DNA of 64,000 nt from the NCBI GenBank assembly GCA_964016985.1, contig OZ024825.1, positions 1,312,501 through 1,376,500 of the forward strand, written 5' to 3'. This DNA comes from Anodontia alba. Taxonomy: Eukaryota; Mollusca; Bivalvia; Lucinida; Lucinidae. Below, one piece after another: positions 21,296-32,300 of this stretch. The position numbers were made by a program, and so were the translations under genes. How positions within the stretch are numbered: the first letter of the stretch is position 1; each line of letters starts with the position of its first letter. The notes under the pieces are model-generated. The model had not been told where the DNA came from. It ran no database searches and saw only the letters and a program-made list of their open reading frames with translations.

Positions 21296-21834
21296 AATAC
21301 TGAGCTGATACACTACTTTATTCTAACGCTCCCTAGAAAATAAAATCGAAACAAGTTTCGCCTGGATGGACTTATTCATCTCTTTGGCGATATAAAAGAG
21401 AAAAATGAAACAAAATGTTATCTACACGGAGACAGGCTAAATGAGAAAACCGCAGTAGCGTCTACGTTGATAATGAAGAGTCGATTATGCCAACTTTAAA
21501 ATCATACTATTCGGCTTTTGCCTTCAAGAAGATTATACAAGAAAACGAGTCCAGAGAAAATACACCCGATAACTTCCTCGCAGTGCTGAATCGGGCGGTA
21601 AAATATCGGGCATCACGAAGTCCACGCAATGCCCATTCTCTGTAAACCCCACTTTATTTAGACATTCAGGAATATATAAGTTAATTTTCTTATTACTGAT
21701 CAAAGACATAAATTCTTTTGTGGGTACCCGTTCGAAGCTTACGAAAGGCGCTTCGAACAATTCAAGCTACGTTTTGACTAAAAAATGAAGGATTTAACAT
21801 AGGGTGTCGTAAATTTTATCCGAAAATTGAGAGT
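21296..21834. other. spacer with an old FB1-like trace
   Basis: GTAAACCCCACTTTATTTAG at about 21,641 and TGTGGGTACCCGTTCGAAGC at about 21,720 look like worn FB1 pieces. There are no termini. Confidence 0.45.
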
Positions 21835-21886
21835 AGCTACGGTTTGTGATTGTGGCACTCCCTGGACTTTTCTCTTACCTTTTTTT
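21835..21886 (+). mobile_element. DE1 fragment, same segment as the 17.63-kb insert
   Basis: GCTACGGTTTGTGATTGTGG through GGACTTTTCTCTTACC and a T-run. It covers the right two-thirds of the segment captured at 17,632-17,707 and ends at the same T-run. Confidence 0.75.
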
Positions 21887-22284
21887 GTCTATCAAAGATC
21901 CGCATTGTTTAGCACCGAAAAACAATTCTATTACATTTATTTATTCTATTCTGGTAAGCCATGGTTAAGAGAATAGTTAAGAAAGACATGGCGTGCAGTA
22001 GGAAATCGAACAAAATCATGTAAAGCTTGGAAATAGTGGGGAGGTACACTAACATGACGACATGTCATATGAAATGTCACTTGACCTGTTTTCGTGTTTC
22101 TGTTTTATATCTAGGCTTGTTTTTTTTTTTTTTTTTTTTTTTTTTGTTTGCTTTTTTTTGTTGTTGTTGTTTTTACCGGGACTTAGATATATAATATCAA
22201 TCAGTTAGTATAACCACAGGGGTGTCGGGGAACTCCAGTAGTTTGCTGCTAAGGTCTTAATTTTTCAGCAAAACGCCAAATTAG

Positions 22285-22336
<52 letters not shown>

Positions 22337-22600
22337 GAGAGTTCAATATGTCATATTTTGTGGGAAGTAAACGAACCTTTAGAATATTCAAAAGAATTCT
22401 GCCGTTTCCTTGTGTTGTTTCAATGTGTTCTCTGTTAAACCCTTTGAGGCGAATAATATAATCATCCGTGGGAGCTATCACAGTTTATGAATGAACATAA
22501 CTCCATGCACGCTATAATTTTATTATGTTTTCTCTTCAAAAACTGCGAAGAAGGATTTTCTGTTGCTGTCAAAGCGACAGGTGTATACAAATGATAAAAG
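21887..22600. other. spacer with simple repeats
   Basis: A T-tract lies at about 22,119-22,146, then TTGTTGTTG. The (GA)n tract is listed separately. No gene recognised. Confidence 0.55.
22289..22342. repeat. (GA)n microsatellite
   Basis: About 26 dinucleotides with one GG interruption near 22,325. The Leu-Ser repeat frame on the minus strand is only its translation. Confidence 0.95.
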
Positions 22601-22850
22601 TGCTTCAAAGCGAAAATGTCCTCGCAAATTTTCTTTCGTGGGTTTGAAAAAAAGGAGTTTCGTTAGCTTTCCGTGTTTGCTACCAGTCAATATAATGAAA
22701 GTAGCGACGGAAAGGACAATTATGTGCTACCAAATGCGCTTTGTGTCAAAATTCTCCGTTACAGAAATCGCATCCGAAAAGCCTTCAGAGTGTAAGACGT
22801 AAGCAGAAATGACAACAAATACGGAGCTTTTTCCCGACAGTAAACTAAAC
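22600..22850 (+). repeat. unnamed repeat, plus copy of the inverted pair
   Basis: It holds GGACAATTATGTGCTACCAA, CTTTGTGTCAAAATTCTCCG, GACGTAAGCAGAAATGAC and TTTCCCGACAG, the partner of 20,590-20,870 about 1.8 kb away in opposite orientation. Confidence 0.55.
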
Positions 22851-22874
22851 TACTTTATTTATTTATTTATTTGT

Positions 22875-22909
<35 letters not shown>

Positions 22910-22913
22910 TTTT
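22851..22913. repeat. (TTTA)n microsatellite
   Basis: About 15 TTTA units with one TTTG variant. Confidence 0.95.
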
Positions 22914-23044
22914 ACAACAAATGCCAGAGGTGAATTATAGAATGTAAGAAACGAATTCATGTATATACTCGTATTTAACAAAATCCTAAGACATCTCCGG
23001 AATCCCAGAGATCATTCAGCTTTCTATTTATTTTGTCATATATA

Positions 23045-23310
23045 TAGTAAAACTTCAGTGGCTCGAACACCGATGGCTACTTTACCGTGGCTGATTCGCA
23101 CTCGTTAATGACCCTAGATAATTCTGCCAATAGCTCAAGAAAACACATATTTGAGATAGTTCTGAGAAATTCCGTTATTATATCATGTATGTTGAGTACA
23201 CACAACATACCATAACCTTTAGAAGATCGAAGAAGCATTCCTTAATTATCTCTATCTTCCTCTTGATCTTGCGCTATGATTAACCTTCAATGGCTCGAAC
23301 TATCCATGAA
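23045..23310. mobile_element. second copy of the CTTCAGTGGCTCGAAC element
   Basis: AAACTTCAGTGGCTCGAACA at the left. TAGAAGATCGAAGAAGCATT and GCTATGATTAACCTTCAATG followed by GCTCGAACTATCCATG at the right parallel 6,842-7,225. The right end is cut short. Confidence 0.6.
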
Positions 23311-23439
23311 CAAATGCACTACAACTATATTGGAGAATGAAATAAAAGAAAACGAACAAAAGAGACCTGATACAAAAATAGAAATGCAGGTATCTAAGAA
23401 AGACGCAGTTACAAAGAACAGCCCACCAAAGACAAAAAC

Positions 23440-23729
23440 CATTACGAAAACACGACTATTCAAATATATAAAACAATTGACGTCCAAAAATTGAAAATTT
23501 CAGATAAAAAAAAAATTAAAAAAAAATGATATTTTCATATTTCTGCTCAAAACATAGACTGTGGGTACTCGTTAGATCCGCCTCGGCGAGGCGGTTCTAA
23601 CGAGTACCCACTGTCATTTTGTTAGCAGAAATAAGAAAAATAATATCGTATACCCCCGTAAACCCCAGTTTTACCATATAAAAGTGGGGTTTAAAGGGTT
23701 CCAACTTATATAGGCATGTTTTCGTGATG
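23440..23729 (+). mobile_element. FB1 foldback element, complete
   Basis: Ends CATTACGAAAACACGACTAT and GGCATGTTTTCGTGATG, with an A-rich expansion in the left block (23,505-23,526) and a worn second arm (CCCACTGTCATTTTG). It is the last FB1 before a 9.5-kb gap. Confidence 0.88.
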
Positions 23730-23999
23730 TTCAACAGAAGAAGTACGGAGTGTGAGATACGTAATGAGGTCTGTAATAGGTGATGTGCTTTGGTAATCGA
23801 ATATAACATTAAAGTGATTCATTGCAAAATGCAATTATAGAGGATGAAACATAAACAACATTAAATGTTCCTACAAGACTAACTGCGCAGCTATTTTACA
23901 GTTATGAACTGCATATACGAGTATTTGTATTTTGACAAAATTGCGCAGTTGTTCATCGTTAAAGAAACAAACCACGAGAATTCCATTCCAATGCGGACG

Positions 24000-24560
24000 G
24001 AACATGTATATGTAATTAGGAGCTGCGTCAGGATTAAGGGTGAAGTTTTGCGCGAGTAAAACTAGTTTAAGCACCCGTCCCCGCAGGAGTTTCCTATCCT
24101 ACTGACCGTTCCAAGGCGGTGTATCGGTTGCAGTTCTTCCTTGCTTGTGGAAAAAAAGGTAAGAGAAAAGTCCAGGAAGTGCCACAATCACAAACCGCAG
24201 CCCTTCCCAGACACCAAGAGGAAGAGGAAACCGACACATCCAAACAAGCACAAATAAAACAAACGTACGAAAAAGCACTAAGGTTAGCTCTCTCTTCCCC
24301 AAGCGAGGTAATCGCAATGCTAAAAGGACTGAAAAACACAAGAACAAAATGACACAAGGTAAGACATAAAACAAATCGCCTCGTAGAATAAACCACAAAG
24401 CAACACATAGTAAGCCTAACACAGGGACCACCGCCTTAGAACGGTCAGTAGAGTAAACCACCGGGGGGTGGGGGCGGGGTGATTAAAGCCCTTTTACAGC
24501 TAGCCAACCACCCTGGGTCCCGATGCTACTCTTAATACAGAAATACATAAAAATTTGGTT
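24000..24560. mobile_element. DE1 copy with inverted ends
   Basis: The left side is in plus sense (GGAGCTGCGTCAGGATTAAG, CCTACTGACCGTTCCAAGGC at about 24,099). The rest is in minus sense (GTAAGAGAAAAGTCCAGGAA, CACCAAGAGGAAGAGG, AAATCGCCTCGTAGAATAAA, CACCGCCTTAGAACGGTCAG at about 24,431, CCCTGGGTCCCGATGCTAC). The segment 24,100-24,455 is thus bounded by inverted CTACTGACCGTTC motifs. The four overlapping frames inside on both strands are repeat translations. Confidence 0.7.
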
Positions 24561-25065
24561 CGCATAAAGGCTCCCATCTCAGTCAATGCATCAAAGCGAA
24601 AACATAAAAATCAAATTAATCACTATAATAAACAAAGACGAGTACTCATGGATAATTCTACTGTATGCCAGAGTAAATGAAAACCAATAGTTGAAACACG
24701 GCGGGCCAAGCCAAAGACATATGTCAAGCCCCAACCCCTGGTTAAAGTTTTACGAAGAGGCCGTCATTGAGTCTGAGGCCCGAACCGCCGTCGTGCAATT
24801 AAAGAGTGAATGTTCTTGTTCCATTCGATATTTTCTTTGCTTACATAGATTCTAATAGGAATCTTTCTTGTGAACAGTGAACACACACACAAAACACAAA
24901 CATAAAAACAGCTGGGTGCCGTGGTTTTCTGGGCCAGAGGAGCTACTTCCGGTCAACTGGGACTTCTGCAGCTTTTGAACATTAATTTTGTGCATTTGTT
25001 GTCTGTGAAAAGTCATTCGATGCCTGAGTGTGTTCCCTGTCTGTCTGCTGTTCTCTTTTTTACAC
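24561..25065. other. spacer, nothing recognised
   Basis: No supported frame. A 73-codon minus frame at 24,852 shows no domain. Confidence 0.5.
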
Positions 25066-25129
25066 TTCAGCACTGACTTACATAAATTAGGCTCTTTGCT
25101 TTTTTAACCTCTTCACTGTCAAATTTTAA

Positions 25130-25212
25130 GAGGAATTGGTAAATTCTTAAAGGGCACGAATCGTCAAAAAAATTGAAATGGATTTTGCTCCAATGAACAA
25201 GATGCCTGCCAG

Positions 25213-25251
<39 letters not shown>

Positions 25252-26490
25252 AAGAAAATAAAAACAAAAAGAAAAAGAAAAAATATCTTTAAATTACAAC
25301 TCCTCCTAAAACTTTGGGCCAATTCCAAATAAGCTTCACAAGAATGTTGCTAGGTCAAAATTCACAAGAATGTTGCTAGGTGATTCTCTACCAAACTATG
25401 TACTAAAAATGTTCTGCTCCAATGAACACGATGGCCACCGGAGCTAAAAATAGAAAACAAAATCTTTAAATGAAAACTTCTCATACACCCTTTGGCCAGT
25501 TTCAATCAAACTTCATAAGAATGTTTGTTTTAATGATATCTTGATACAATTTTAACACGGGTCATGTGGAGTCCCCCAACATCATATTCATGTAAGTTTT
25601 AAAAAGAATTTAGCAGTTGGTTCCATCGATAGGCTAGGACTTTTTGAATATCAAGATGCAAAAAATAACAAAAATCAGAGGTTTTCATGGCAGAATTGTT
25701 GAAGACTTAATATTTTACTTGAAAATTAAACTACAGGATACTAACTAAGGCATTAGTCCAACAAATGGAAGTTGATATAACTGGATGAGGCATATTCTAA
25801 ATGAGACACACAGTATCTAGACTTAAGTTCATACTTTATAGTATGATGATTTTGGTTTATACTGAATTATCCCACCCACTTTCATGAGTATGTTACTCCA
25901 CGGATCTGTGACTTATTGTAAAACTAAGAAGCTTCTAGTAAATGAACAAATCACTCACCTGAGTTTCATGATCTGACTCCACATGATCCTTATTAACCTG
26001 TATCAAAATATCATCAGAACAGACATTCTTATGATGTTTGATTGAAATTGGCCTAAAGGTGTAGTAGAAGTTGTCATTTCAAGGTTTCCTATTTTTTGCT
26101 CTTCGGCCATCTTGTTCATCGGAGCAGAACCATATATCTGTTGTTGTAGAGAGGCACTTAAGAAACATTATTGTGAAATTTTATTTAAATTGGCCAAAGG
26201 GTTTAGCAATAGTTGTCATTTATTTTTTAGTTTTTTATTATTATTATTATTTTTTATTTATTTATTTTTTTTTTATTATTATTATTTTTTTCAGTTTTAG
26301 CTCTGATGGTGGTGATCATTTAAGCTATTTTGGTAGAGAGACACATAGGCAAAATGTCTGTGAAGATTCATTGAAATAGACCAAATGATATAGGAGGAGT
26401 TTTCATTTATAGATTTTTTTTTCTATTTTTAGCTCTAGTAGCCATCTTGTTCATCGGTGCAAAACAATTTTAATTCGAAATTTTGGATAA
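25130..26490. repeat. large imperfect inverted repeat, about 1.36 kb
   Basis: Left words such as CTCCAATGAACAAGATGCC, TACACCCTTTGGCCAGTTTC and CTTCATAAGAATGTTTG, and TTTTAACACGGGTCATGTGG, are answered in reverse at the right by CCACATGATCC, ACATTCTTATGATGTTTGAT, GGCCTAAAGGTGTAGTAGAA and GGCCATCTTGTTCATCGG. Each half holds two or three worn subunits of about 200 bp. The unpaired middle is about 25,600-25,970. A long A-tract (25,217-25,249) and ATT-rich tracts (26,230-26,290) sit inside. Confidence 0.7.
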
Positions 26491-26594
26491 ATCTGATAAA
26501 TTAGTGATAACCCTACCTTCTTACCTTATACTTCTTTTCATTTAGTCAATTTTACTATCTAAAAATGTGTTTAAAATTGCTGGATGAGTGGAAG

Positions 26595-26672
26595 AGTGTG
26601 TTAACCCTGATCAGATGTCATGTTCTGCGGCGTCTGATCTGGGTGTCCACTATTTGCTTAGGTCTGTCTTTC
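26595..26672. repeat. PAL-B palindrome, worn
   Basis: TTAACCCTGATCAGATGTCA is answered by GCGTCTGATCTGGGTGTCCA, with a TTCTGC tip. Confidence 0.6.
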
Positions 26673-27009
26673 TGTATACGTAGAGTAAGTATGGTATTTT
26701 GATCAACTCGAACCCCCTCAGCAATCATCTTTAATTCGTCCCTGAATGCCATTTAGTATGACATTTGCTAGTTTGTGCAGCTTTCATTTCGTGTCCTTTT
26801 CTGACATTAAAAATAATAATTATAGCCTCCGCGCAAGTGAATATGATAGACCAGTCTAAAGAGTTGAGTGCGACAGGAACAGAGCATCATATATTGTCTA
26901 TGTTCAGTTCTATTTCTAGTCCTATGTTTAACCCAGGACGTCTAGTAGTGCCAAATGATATCGTTTGCCTTTATATACTAGACTATTAAACTTTACTACA
27001 CTATAAGTA

Positions 27010-27205
27010 AATTCAGCAGACGACAAATAGATGATTTTTTTTTAATAATCCGTAGAAAAAGGCTCAACCATTTTATGCAGATTGCCTCCTAATTTAGAAT
27101 AAAATTTGTATGAAATGTCACACCTTACTTCCTTGGAAAAATGAGAAAACATATTTCAAAATGTCGTCTATTGAAATTCTTACCCAGCATGCTAAGCTTT
27201 AACCT
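27010..27205. mobile_element. CAGCAGACGAC element
   Basis: TTCAGCAGACGACAAATAGA at the left and AAATGTCGTCTATTGAAATT followed by TACCCAGCATGCTAAGC at the right. The latter is the complement of the GCATGCTGGGTAAA end in the 44.6-kb copies. Confidence 0.65.
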
Positions 27206-27430
27206 TCGTTATGCTGAATAAATTAAAATGCCACGCCCACTTCTAATTTTCAGCCAATCGGATTTACTTGGTCCGGGTTGTTGATACAAATTCACATATT
27301 AAATCACAAACAGTGCGGATTCAGAGCAGTTGGCTTCTGAAGAAGCCAACTGATCTGGATCTACACTGTTTGCAAAGACAGGGCATATTCGGGTTCAGCA
27401 GGACTAGGGTTAGCCGACGTGCAGGTCGAA
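27206..27430. mobile_element. PAL-B element, full-length subfamily with TTGGCTTCT tip
   Basis: TAACCTTCGTTATGCTGAAT begins it. The core 27,306-27,373 has an AGTTGGCTTCT/AGAAGCCAACT tip, and it ends CAGCAGGACTAGGGTTAGC. The parallel 33,996-34,209 copy has clean TIRs. Confidence 0.7.
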
Positions 27431-28234
27431 CTGTACATTTGCTCGGAGAACATATCATAAGGAACATTATTCCTCACTCTGGCACATATCAACGTGTTCT
27501 GGTTTTCTTCACAGCTTTAACAGATTTATAAGTTGTTTCCCTTATGTTGTTACCAAGCAAAATATGCATTGGGTCGTGTTCATTCAGTACATTTTAAAGA
27601 TATAGATAAAATGAGACAAAAAGTCGTACCACTCACTAATGCTTTTATTGCCCCTACCTAGGTGCTATTCAAGAGATCAAATAGTTGTCATAAAAAGATG
27701 ATTATGAGATACCAATAGGGAGTTGTGAAGAGGCCTTCTGAAGGGTAATATTTTATAGGACTATTGCTGTACCCCGGCTCATATGACTCTACCTCTCTAT
27801 CGTTTATTTACAGTATACTAGGTTTTGTTATGCCAAGTCTCTTATCAGTGATAATACTAATGATCAAGATATATTTTATTTTATGTCTTTAAGGTCACAA
27901 CAACCAAAACTGACTTTGCCGCATATGCGAACTATATGAGTATAGCCTTTTGTCACGTTAATATTACGTCGTTCATTTCATATATATTTCATATATATTC
28001 ATTAAAGGCTCCATATCCCTCAAAAATAGGCACTTTTTATCCAAGAACGATTTAATAAATTGATATATGGTATTATATGATAATAAAATGCAGCATCTGA
28101 CAGCCTGCAAAATTTCATTTAGTGTCTCGTTTTTTAACTGAATCAAAAATGGAATGATTTTTTTATCATATATTTGAATTAATGTTGGCAACAATAATGT
28201 TTTATTCTTATCATATATTATGGAAATCTCCAAA
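27431..28234. other. AT-rich spacer, nothing recognised
   Basis: An 86-codon minus frame at 27,973-28,233 is Ile/Leu/Lys-rich without a domain. Confidence 0.5.
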
Positions 28235-28300
28235 GCAAACAGTGTAGACCCTGATCAGACGCCGCATTCTGCGGATACTGATCTTGGTCTACAATGTTCG
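28235..28300. repeat. PAL-B palindrome
   Basis: GCAAACAGTGTAGACCCTGA, CGCCGCATTCTGCGG tip, ATCTTGGTCTACAATGTTCG. Confidence 0.75.
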
Positions 28301-28994
28301 TCTAAGTCCCTCTTATGGGACGCTAGGCTTAAATGGGTTGAAGCTGTAGCATTCTGTGTCTAAATCATTAGGTGCAACTAAACGATCTTATCTTAGATTT
28401 CACAAAATTAAGACGAATCTTTATTCAAATTGTCTCCTTCGATGGCTGCTTTCATTTACAATTAGCAAGTGAAAGTGTAATCATTCAATTTCGGACCCTC
28501 TGTAATTTGATTACGCGAGGTTAGGCTGGTCTCGTTTGAAATAGATGGTTTAATAAACAAAAATGTTTCATATATTTTTCTTTCTGAGGCTTGAAACGCC
28601 GCCATAATAATGGCCTTATTTATTCGGTATTCAGATAATCAGATAATTCACCATTTTAAATAGTGAGGTATGGAACAAGGGATTCTGAGATTATATGAAG
28701 GTCGCGTGATAAAAGTAAAATAATGTTAAAGAAGTCTGCACTGATATTCTTATTAAATCTGTCGCAATAAGCCATTCAATGAAATGTGATATCTTTGATT
28801 AAATACATGATCTGTGTACACTGTGGTCAGTCTCATTATGGTATCTGTGAGATATGGTGCTGAAGGTTTACTGCGACAAATCGGTTATTGCGTGTTTTAA
28901 ACTTCTCGCCTGACGTCTCGAAATTTAAAACTATGCAATAAACTATACATATGGAATCTTGAATTTATGCGTCTTTGATGCAGCGCTCTTTTTA
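28301..28994. other. spacer, nothing recognised
   Basis: No supported frame or element. Confidence 0.5.
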
Positions 28995-29240
28995 TTGTTT
29001 GGCCTCGCCATGCGAAAACGTGTCTTTAGATATATGCGAACAGCGAAGGCAAGATCAGACTGCGCGGATGCACAGTTTGGTCCAGGCCTATGCTGTCCGC
29101 TGCCAGAATCATAGGATATCATAGAATGTGTCAATGGAGAACAAAGGCCCGGATGAGACCTTGCGAGGATGATGTGAATCCTCACATTTTGCGTTTGCAC
29201 GACTGCTTTTTTCGCTTGGAGCGGCCCATTTGAAAACAGA
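28995..29240. mobile_element. PAL-A related element, second subfamily
   Basis: Same phrase order as 8,147-8,350: GCGAACAGCGAAGGCAAGAT, CAGACTGCGCGGATGCACAG, ATCATAGAATGTGTCAATGG, GGCCCGGATGAGACC, CTCACATTTTGCG. A 135-codon minus frame at 28,943-29,350 crosses it and is not a gene. Confidence 0.6.
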
Positions 29241-30084
29241 TATCTCGCACTAGGGAACCGGACTAATGAAGACGTTGTTGGTATCAGCACTCTATTTTTG
29301 TTGGAAATTAAATGCTGCGGTTTCTTTTGAAATATTACTCTTGCATGCAAATGTCTGAGATCAATCTTTTCGCATGATTAAGCAAAATCCTGTGTTGGCC
29401 ATACTGATTGAAACATGCAGGAGCAAAACCGTTTTTTTATAGAAACGGCCATAGCAATAGGTATGGCTGCTGTGAAGCTGTGTTTGGCGATAAACAATTA
29501 AACACCGTATGAATGTTGAAAGAGGGCATTTATTTCAATGCCGACACAATTAGAACGAATGTGTATCAATGAAATATGAATGCTTTTAAACTCTTAAAGC
29601 AATTATAATGATACAAATTATTGATACGCCAAATCTGGGCGACAAAAAAGCGCAAAACAAAAATTGCCCCGATAAATACCCATGCCAGCCAAAGCTCAAG
29701 GGGGAGATGGGGGATGGGGGCGGGTAATGTATTATAAAAAACATTGAGAGCGAACGCAAAAAAGTAGCCATCTACATGATAGAATCCAAAAAGTGTACTT
29801 CAGAAAGCGTGATCACAGGGTCACTGAGAACAGCGCATTCCAATTGGCTGAGAAAAACAAACCGAAAAAATCATTCGATAATATAGTGTCTCTGAAAACT
29901 ATCGACGACTTTTTGGAGTCTCGAGTAACTATAACTGGCATGGCATAAGCAGTGGCTGGCAAAAAGTGATGGTTTTCTATAAATACTTTTATGTAAACAT
30001 AAAATTTACATACACGGATCTGTTTTTCATTGAGAAGAAGCGAACCTTGTTTTTAAACAAAATGTTACCATCGAACCATGACTT
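29241..30084. other. spacer, nothing recognised
   Basis: No supported frame or element. Confidence 0.5.
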
Positions 30085-30230
30085 GATTAGCGCGCATACC
30101 CTTATATGCGTACAGTCAAGCAATTTCGTAGTCTTCAAATTACAGCTGTACTTTTAGCTTTCGCATGAAATCAACTTTTCATTCTTTAAAGTCCTTATCA
30201 GTTGGAATTTAACTACAAAAAGTTAGAAAA

Positions 30231-30435
30231 TCGTAAGCGCGCAGTGCGGTAATTAGGTCGAATACTGCATGCATATAGATAGTAAACAGATTATCATATA
30301 ACAATAGATGACGTTTTGTGCTGATGCGGAGAGACCGCATCGTATTGCGATATAGTGCTACTTTGGTTTGTGCAACTAGTACCGTAACAGTTGTTTAGTA
30401 CCGTATTCGACCTAATTACCGCCTTGTGCGCTCAG
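30231..30435. mobile_element. inner foldback with GCGGTAATTAGGTCGAATAC ends
   Basis: GCGGTAATTAGGTCGAATAC at about 30,247 is matched exactly by GTATTCGACCTAATTACCGC at about 30,403, with further pairing outside (GCGCGCAGT / TTGTGCGC). A third relative (GCGGTAATTAGGCAGAATAC) forms the outer right end at about 30,861. Confidence 0.8.
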
Positions 30436-30555
30436 ATTTTTCAAACATACTCGGAAAACTTGTGGTAAAATATGTACCTACCTATACTAAGGGTACACTT
30501 AAAAAAATCAGCGAAGGACTCATCAAATGATAGCTTATGCGATGTTCTTGTTTTT

Positions 30556-30557
<2 letters not shown>

Positions 30558-30617
<60 letters not shown>

Positions 30618-30660
30618 GTTGTTGTTGTTGTTGTTTTTGTTGTTGTTGTTTCTTTTTTTT
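30558..30660. repeat. (GT)n microsatellite followed by (GTT)n and T-rich tract
   Basis: About 28 GT units, then TTGTTGTTG words and T-runs to about 30,675. Long frames on both strands here are simple-repeat translations (Cys-Val, Thr-His). Confidence 0.95.
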
Positions 30661-30995
30661 TTCTTTTTTTTTTTTGCATTTTTTTCTGATTTTCGTTTTA
30701 AAGCATATGTTGCGGATACTCGTTTGAATTGCATCGACAAGTAGATGCAATTCAAATGGGTACCCACAATATATGCCTTTATAAAGAAGTAGATATAAGT
30801 ACACTGGCTGTAATCTGACGACTGCAGAATTGCTTGACTGTGCGCTTGTAGGGGTATGTGCGGTAATTAGGCAGAATACGATAGTTTACTTCTTTGCAGC
30901 GTTGGAGATGATGCAGTGAATCTGAAAATAGAGTTCCACTTAAAGCTCAGCTAGGGGCGAGGGGTGGATGCGAAGGATGTCACATTCGTTTATTG

Positions 30996-31122
30996 TTAGT
31001 AGTAGTAGCACTAGTAGAAGTAGTAGTTGTAGAAGGAGGAGGAGTAGCAGCAGCAGTAGTAGTAGTAGTAGTGGTGATGGTTGTAGTAGTAGTAGTTGTT
31101 GTTGATGATGATGATGTTGTTG
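30996..31122. repeat. GTA/GAT trinucleotide-rich tract
   Basis: Mixed GTA, GAA, GCA, GTT and GAT triplets for about 125 bp. Open in several frames only because stops are rare in such triplets. Confidence 0.9.
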
Positions 31123-31125
31123 TAG

Positions 31126-31984
31126 GAGAAAGTGGGGTTTTTTTTTATTTGTTTCTGAGAGTTGCCGTGACAAAGCTCGTTTGTCATTTGCAACACGCCA
31201 GTGACTGACTACGTTTTGAATTAACAGGTGTTATTAAGTTGGGTCATAAATAGATAAAAGAAAGTCAGCTAAATTATTTACACTCATGTGATCAGATTGC
31301 ATAAAAGTCTGCATTATCATGTCTATAGAGGGAACAGCAAATAAATATTTTAAACACCAACTGCAAATAAACGTATTACATGACACAAACTGAGGGAATT
31401 AAACTCACATCACTACGTGCATCCGCATGTTATACACTTACACGCCTGGTAAACTATCACAGGTACCTCCAACGGAGGTACTGATTATCGGTTGTGACAG
31501 GCGTCCGGAGCTGCCCGTGATGGTCAAAATATAGCCCAAAACAAGTTACGTGTTCATCATTTTTGACAAAATATAAAATAACCAGGGAGTTGATTAGTAA
31601 TTGAAAGTGCTATTCGACCCTTAAAGACATAAAGTTTTGTCACATGTCATATCCTCCAAAACTTTCAATATTCACCAAAGATACGACCTTTGAAGTGGCT
31701 TCAAAGTCAGCCCGAAGTACTCGAAACAGAAAAAGATCGATCGTTTTTGGTTCTAAATGCGGGTATCTTGCATACGAATCTGTTTATCTCGGTACACTGA
31801 TGTAAAGTAAACCTGCTTGCCTGAATACAGATATCGATAAACTCCAAATAAGGCTGGATTCTTCAAAAACAGCTGGAGGTGCTTGTGACGTCACATGGCG
31901 GTGCCTGTGATGTAATGAAATATAGTGAAAATCTGAAGAGTTATTGCAGCTGCAAATATTGATATAATTCTGTTCTAGATTACT
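31126..31984. other. spacer, nothing recognised
   Basis: Contains only a small hairpin, AGGTACCTCCAACGGAGGTA, at about 31,461. Confidence 0.5.
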
Positions 31985-31997
31985 GCCTGGAAAGAAT

Positions 31998-32110
31998 CAT
32001 TCATTGAGTTTGGTATCATCTTATAGATAGATACCAAACAATATTGATGCTGATCTTAACATAGATACCAAACAAATTGATGTTGTTTGGTATCCATCTA
32101 TAAGATGAGC
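31998..32110. repeat. inverted repeat around TTTGGTATC
   Basis: TTTGGTATCATCTTATAGAT and GATACCAAACAATATTGATG face ATAGATACCAAACAAATTGA and TTTGGTATCCATCTATAAGA. Two alternative hairpins are possible. Confidence 0.65.
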
Positions 32111-32205
32111 AGTAGAAAGCAGTAGTATCTTAAGAAATTTAATCTTTAATGTAATTTTGATATATATTTAAATACTTTTAGATATCAACTTGAATTGATC
32201 TTCTT

Positions 32206-32300
32206 GAGAAAGGCCACTTGATGGCCGAAACGTCGTGTTCTTTGGCAAATAAAGTGATTGTTTAAAAATTCTATCTGGATCCCTTATTCATTTGGATCAC
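32206..32300 (+). mobile_element. possible Penelope-like element end, hammerhead-like remnant
   Basis: TTCTTGAGAAAGGCCACTTG then ATGGCCGAAACGTCGTG resembles the CTGAnGA - GGCC stem - GAAACGTC arrangement of hammerhead ribozymes found in Penelope-like elements. The CUGANGA box is not intact here (CTTGAGA). It is followed by CAAATAAAGTGATTG and no RT sequence. Family assignment is an inference. Confidence 0.35.

Larger units (their letters stand above)
30085..30890. mobile_element. TIR element, about 0.8 kb, with nested foldbacks and microsatellite
   Basis: Left GCGCGCATACCCTTATATGC then ACAGTCAAGCAATTTCGTAG is answered at the right by GCAGAATTGCTTGACTGTGC then GGGGTATGTGCGG. Inside are a 205-bp foldback (listed separately), the (GT)n tract and an FB1-like hairpin at about 30,705-30,775 (ATATGTTGCGGATACTCG / GGGTACCCACAATATATG). 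Confidence 0.7.

Noticed and set aside
30441..30804. Frames rich in Cys-Val or Thr-His on both strands
   Set aside because: They arise from (GT)n and T-rich tracts.
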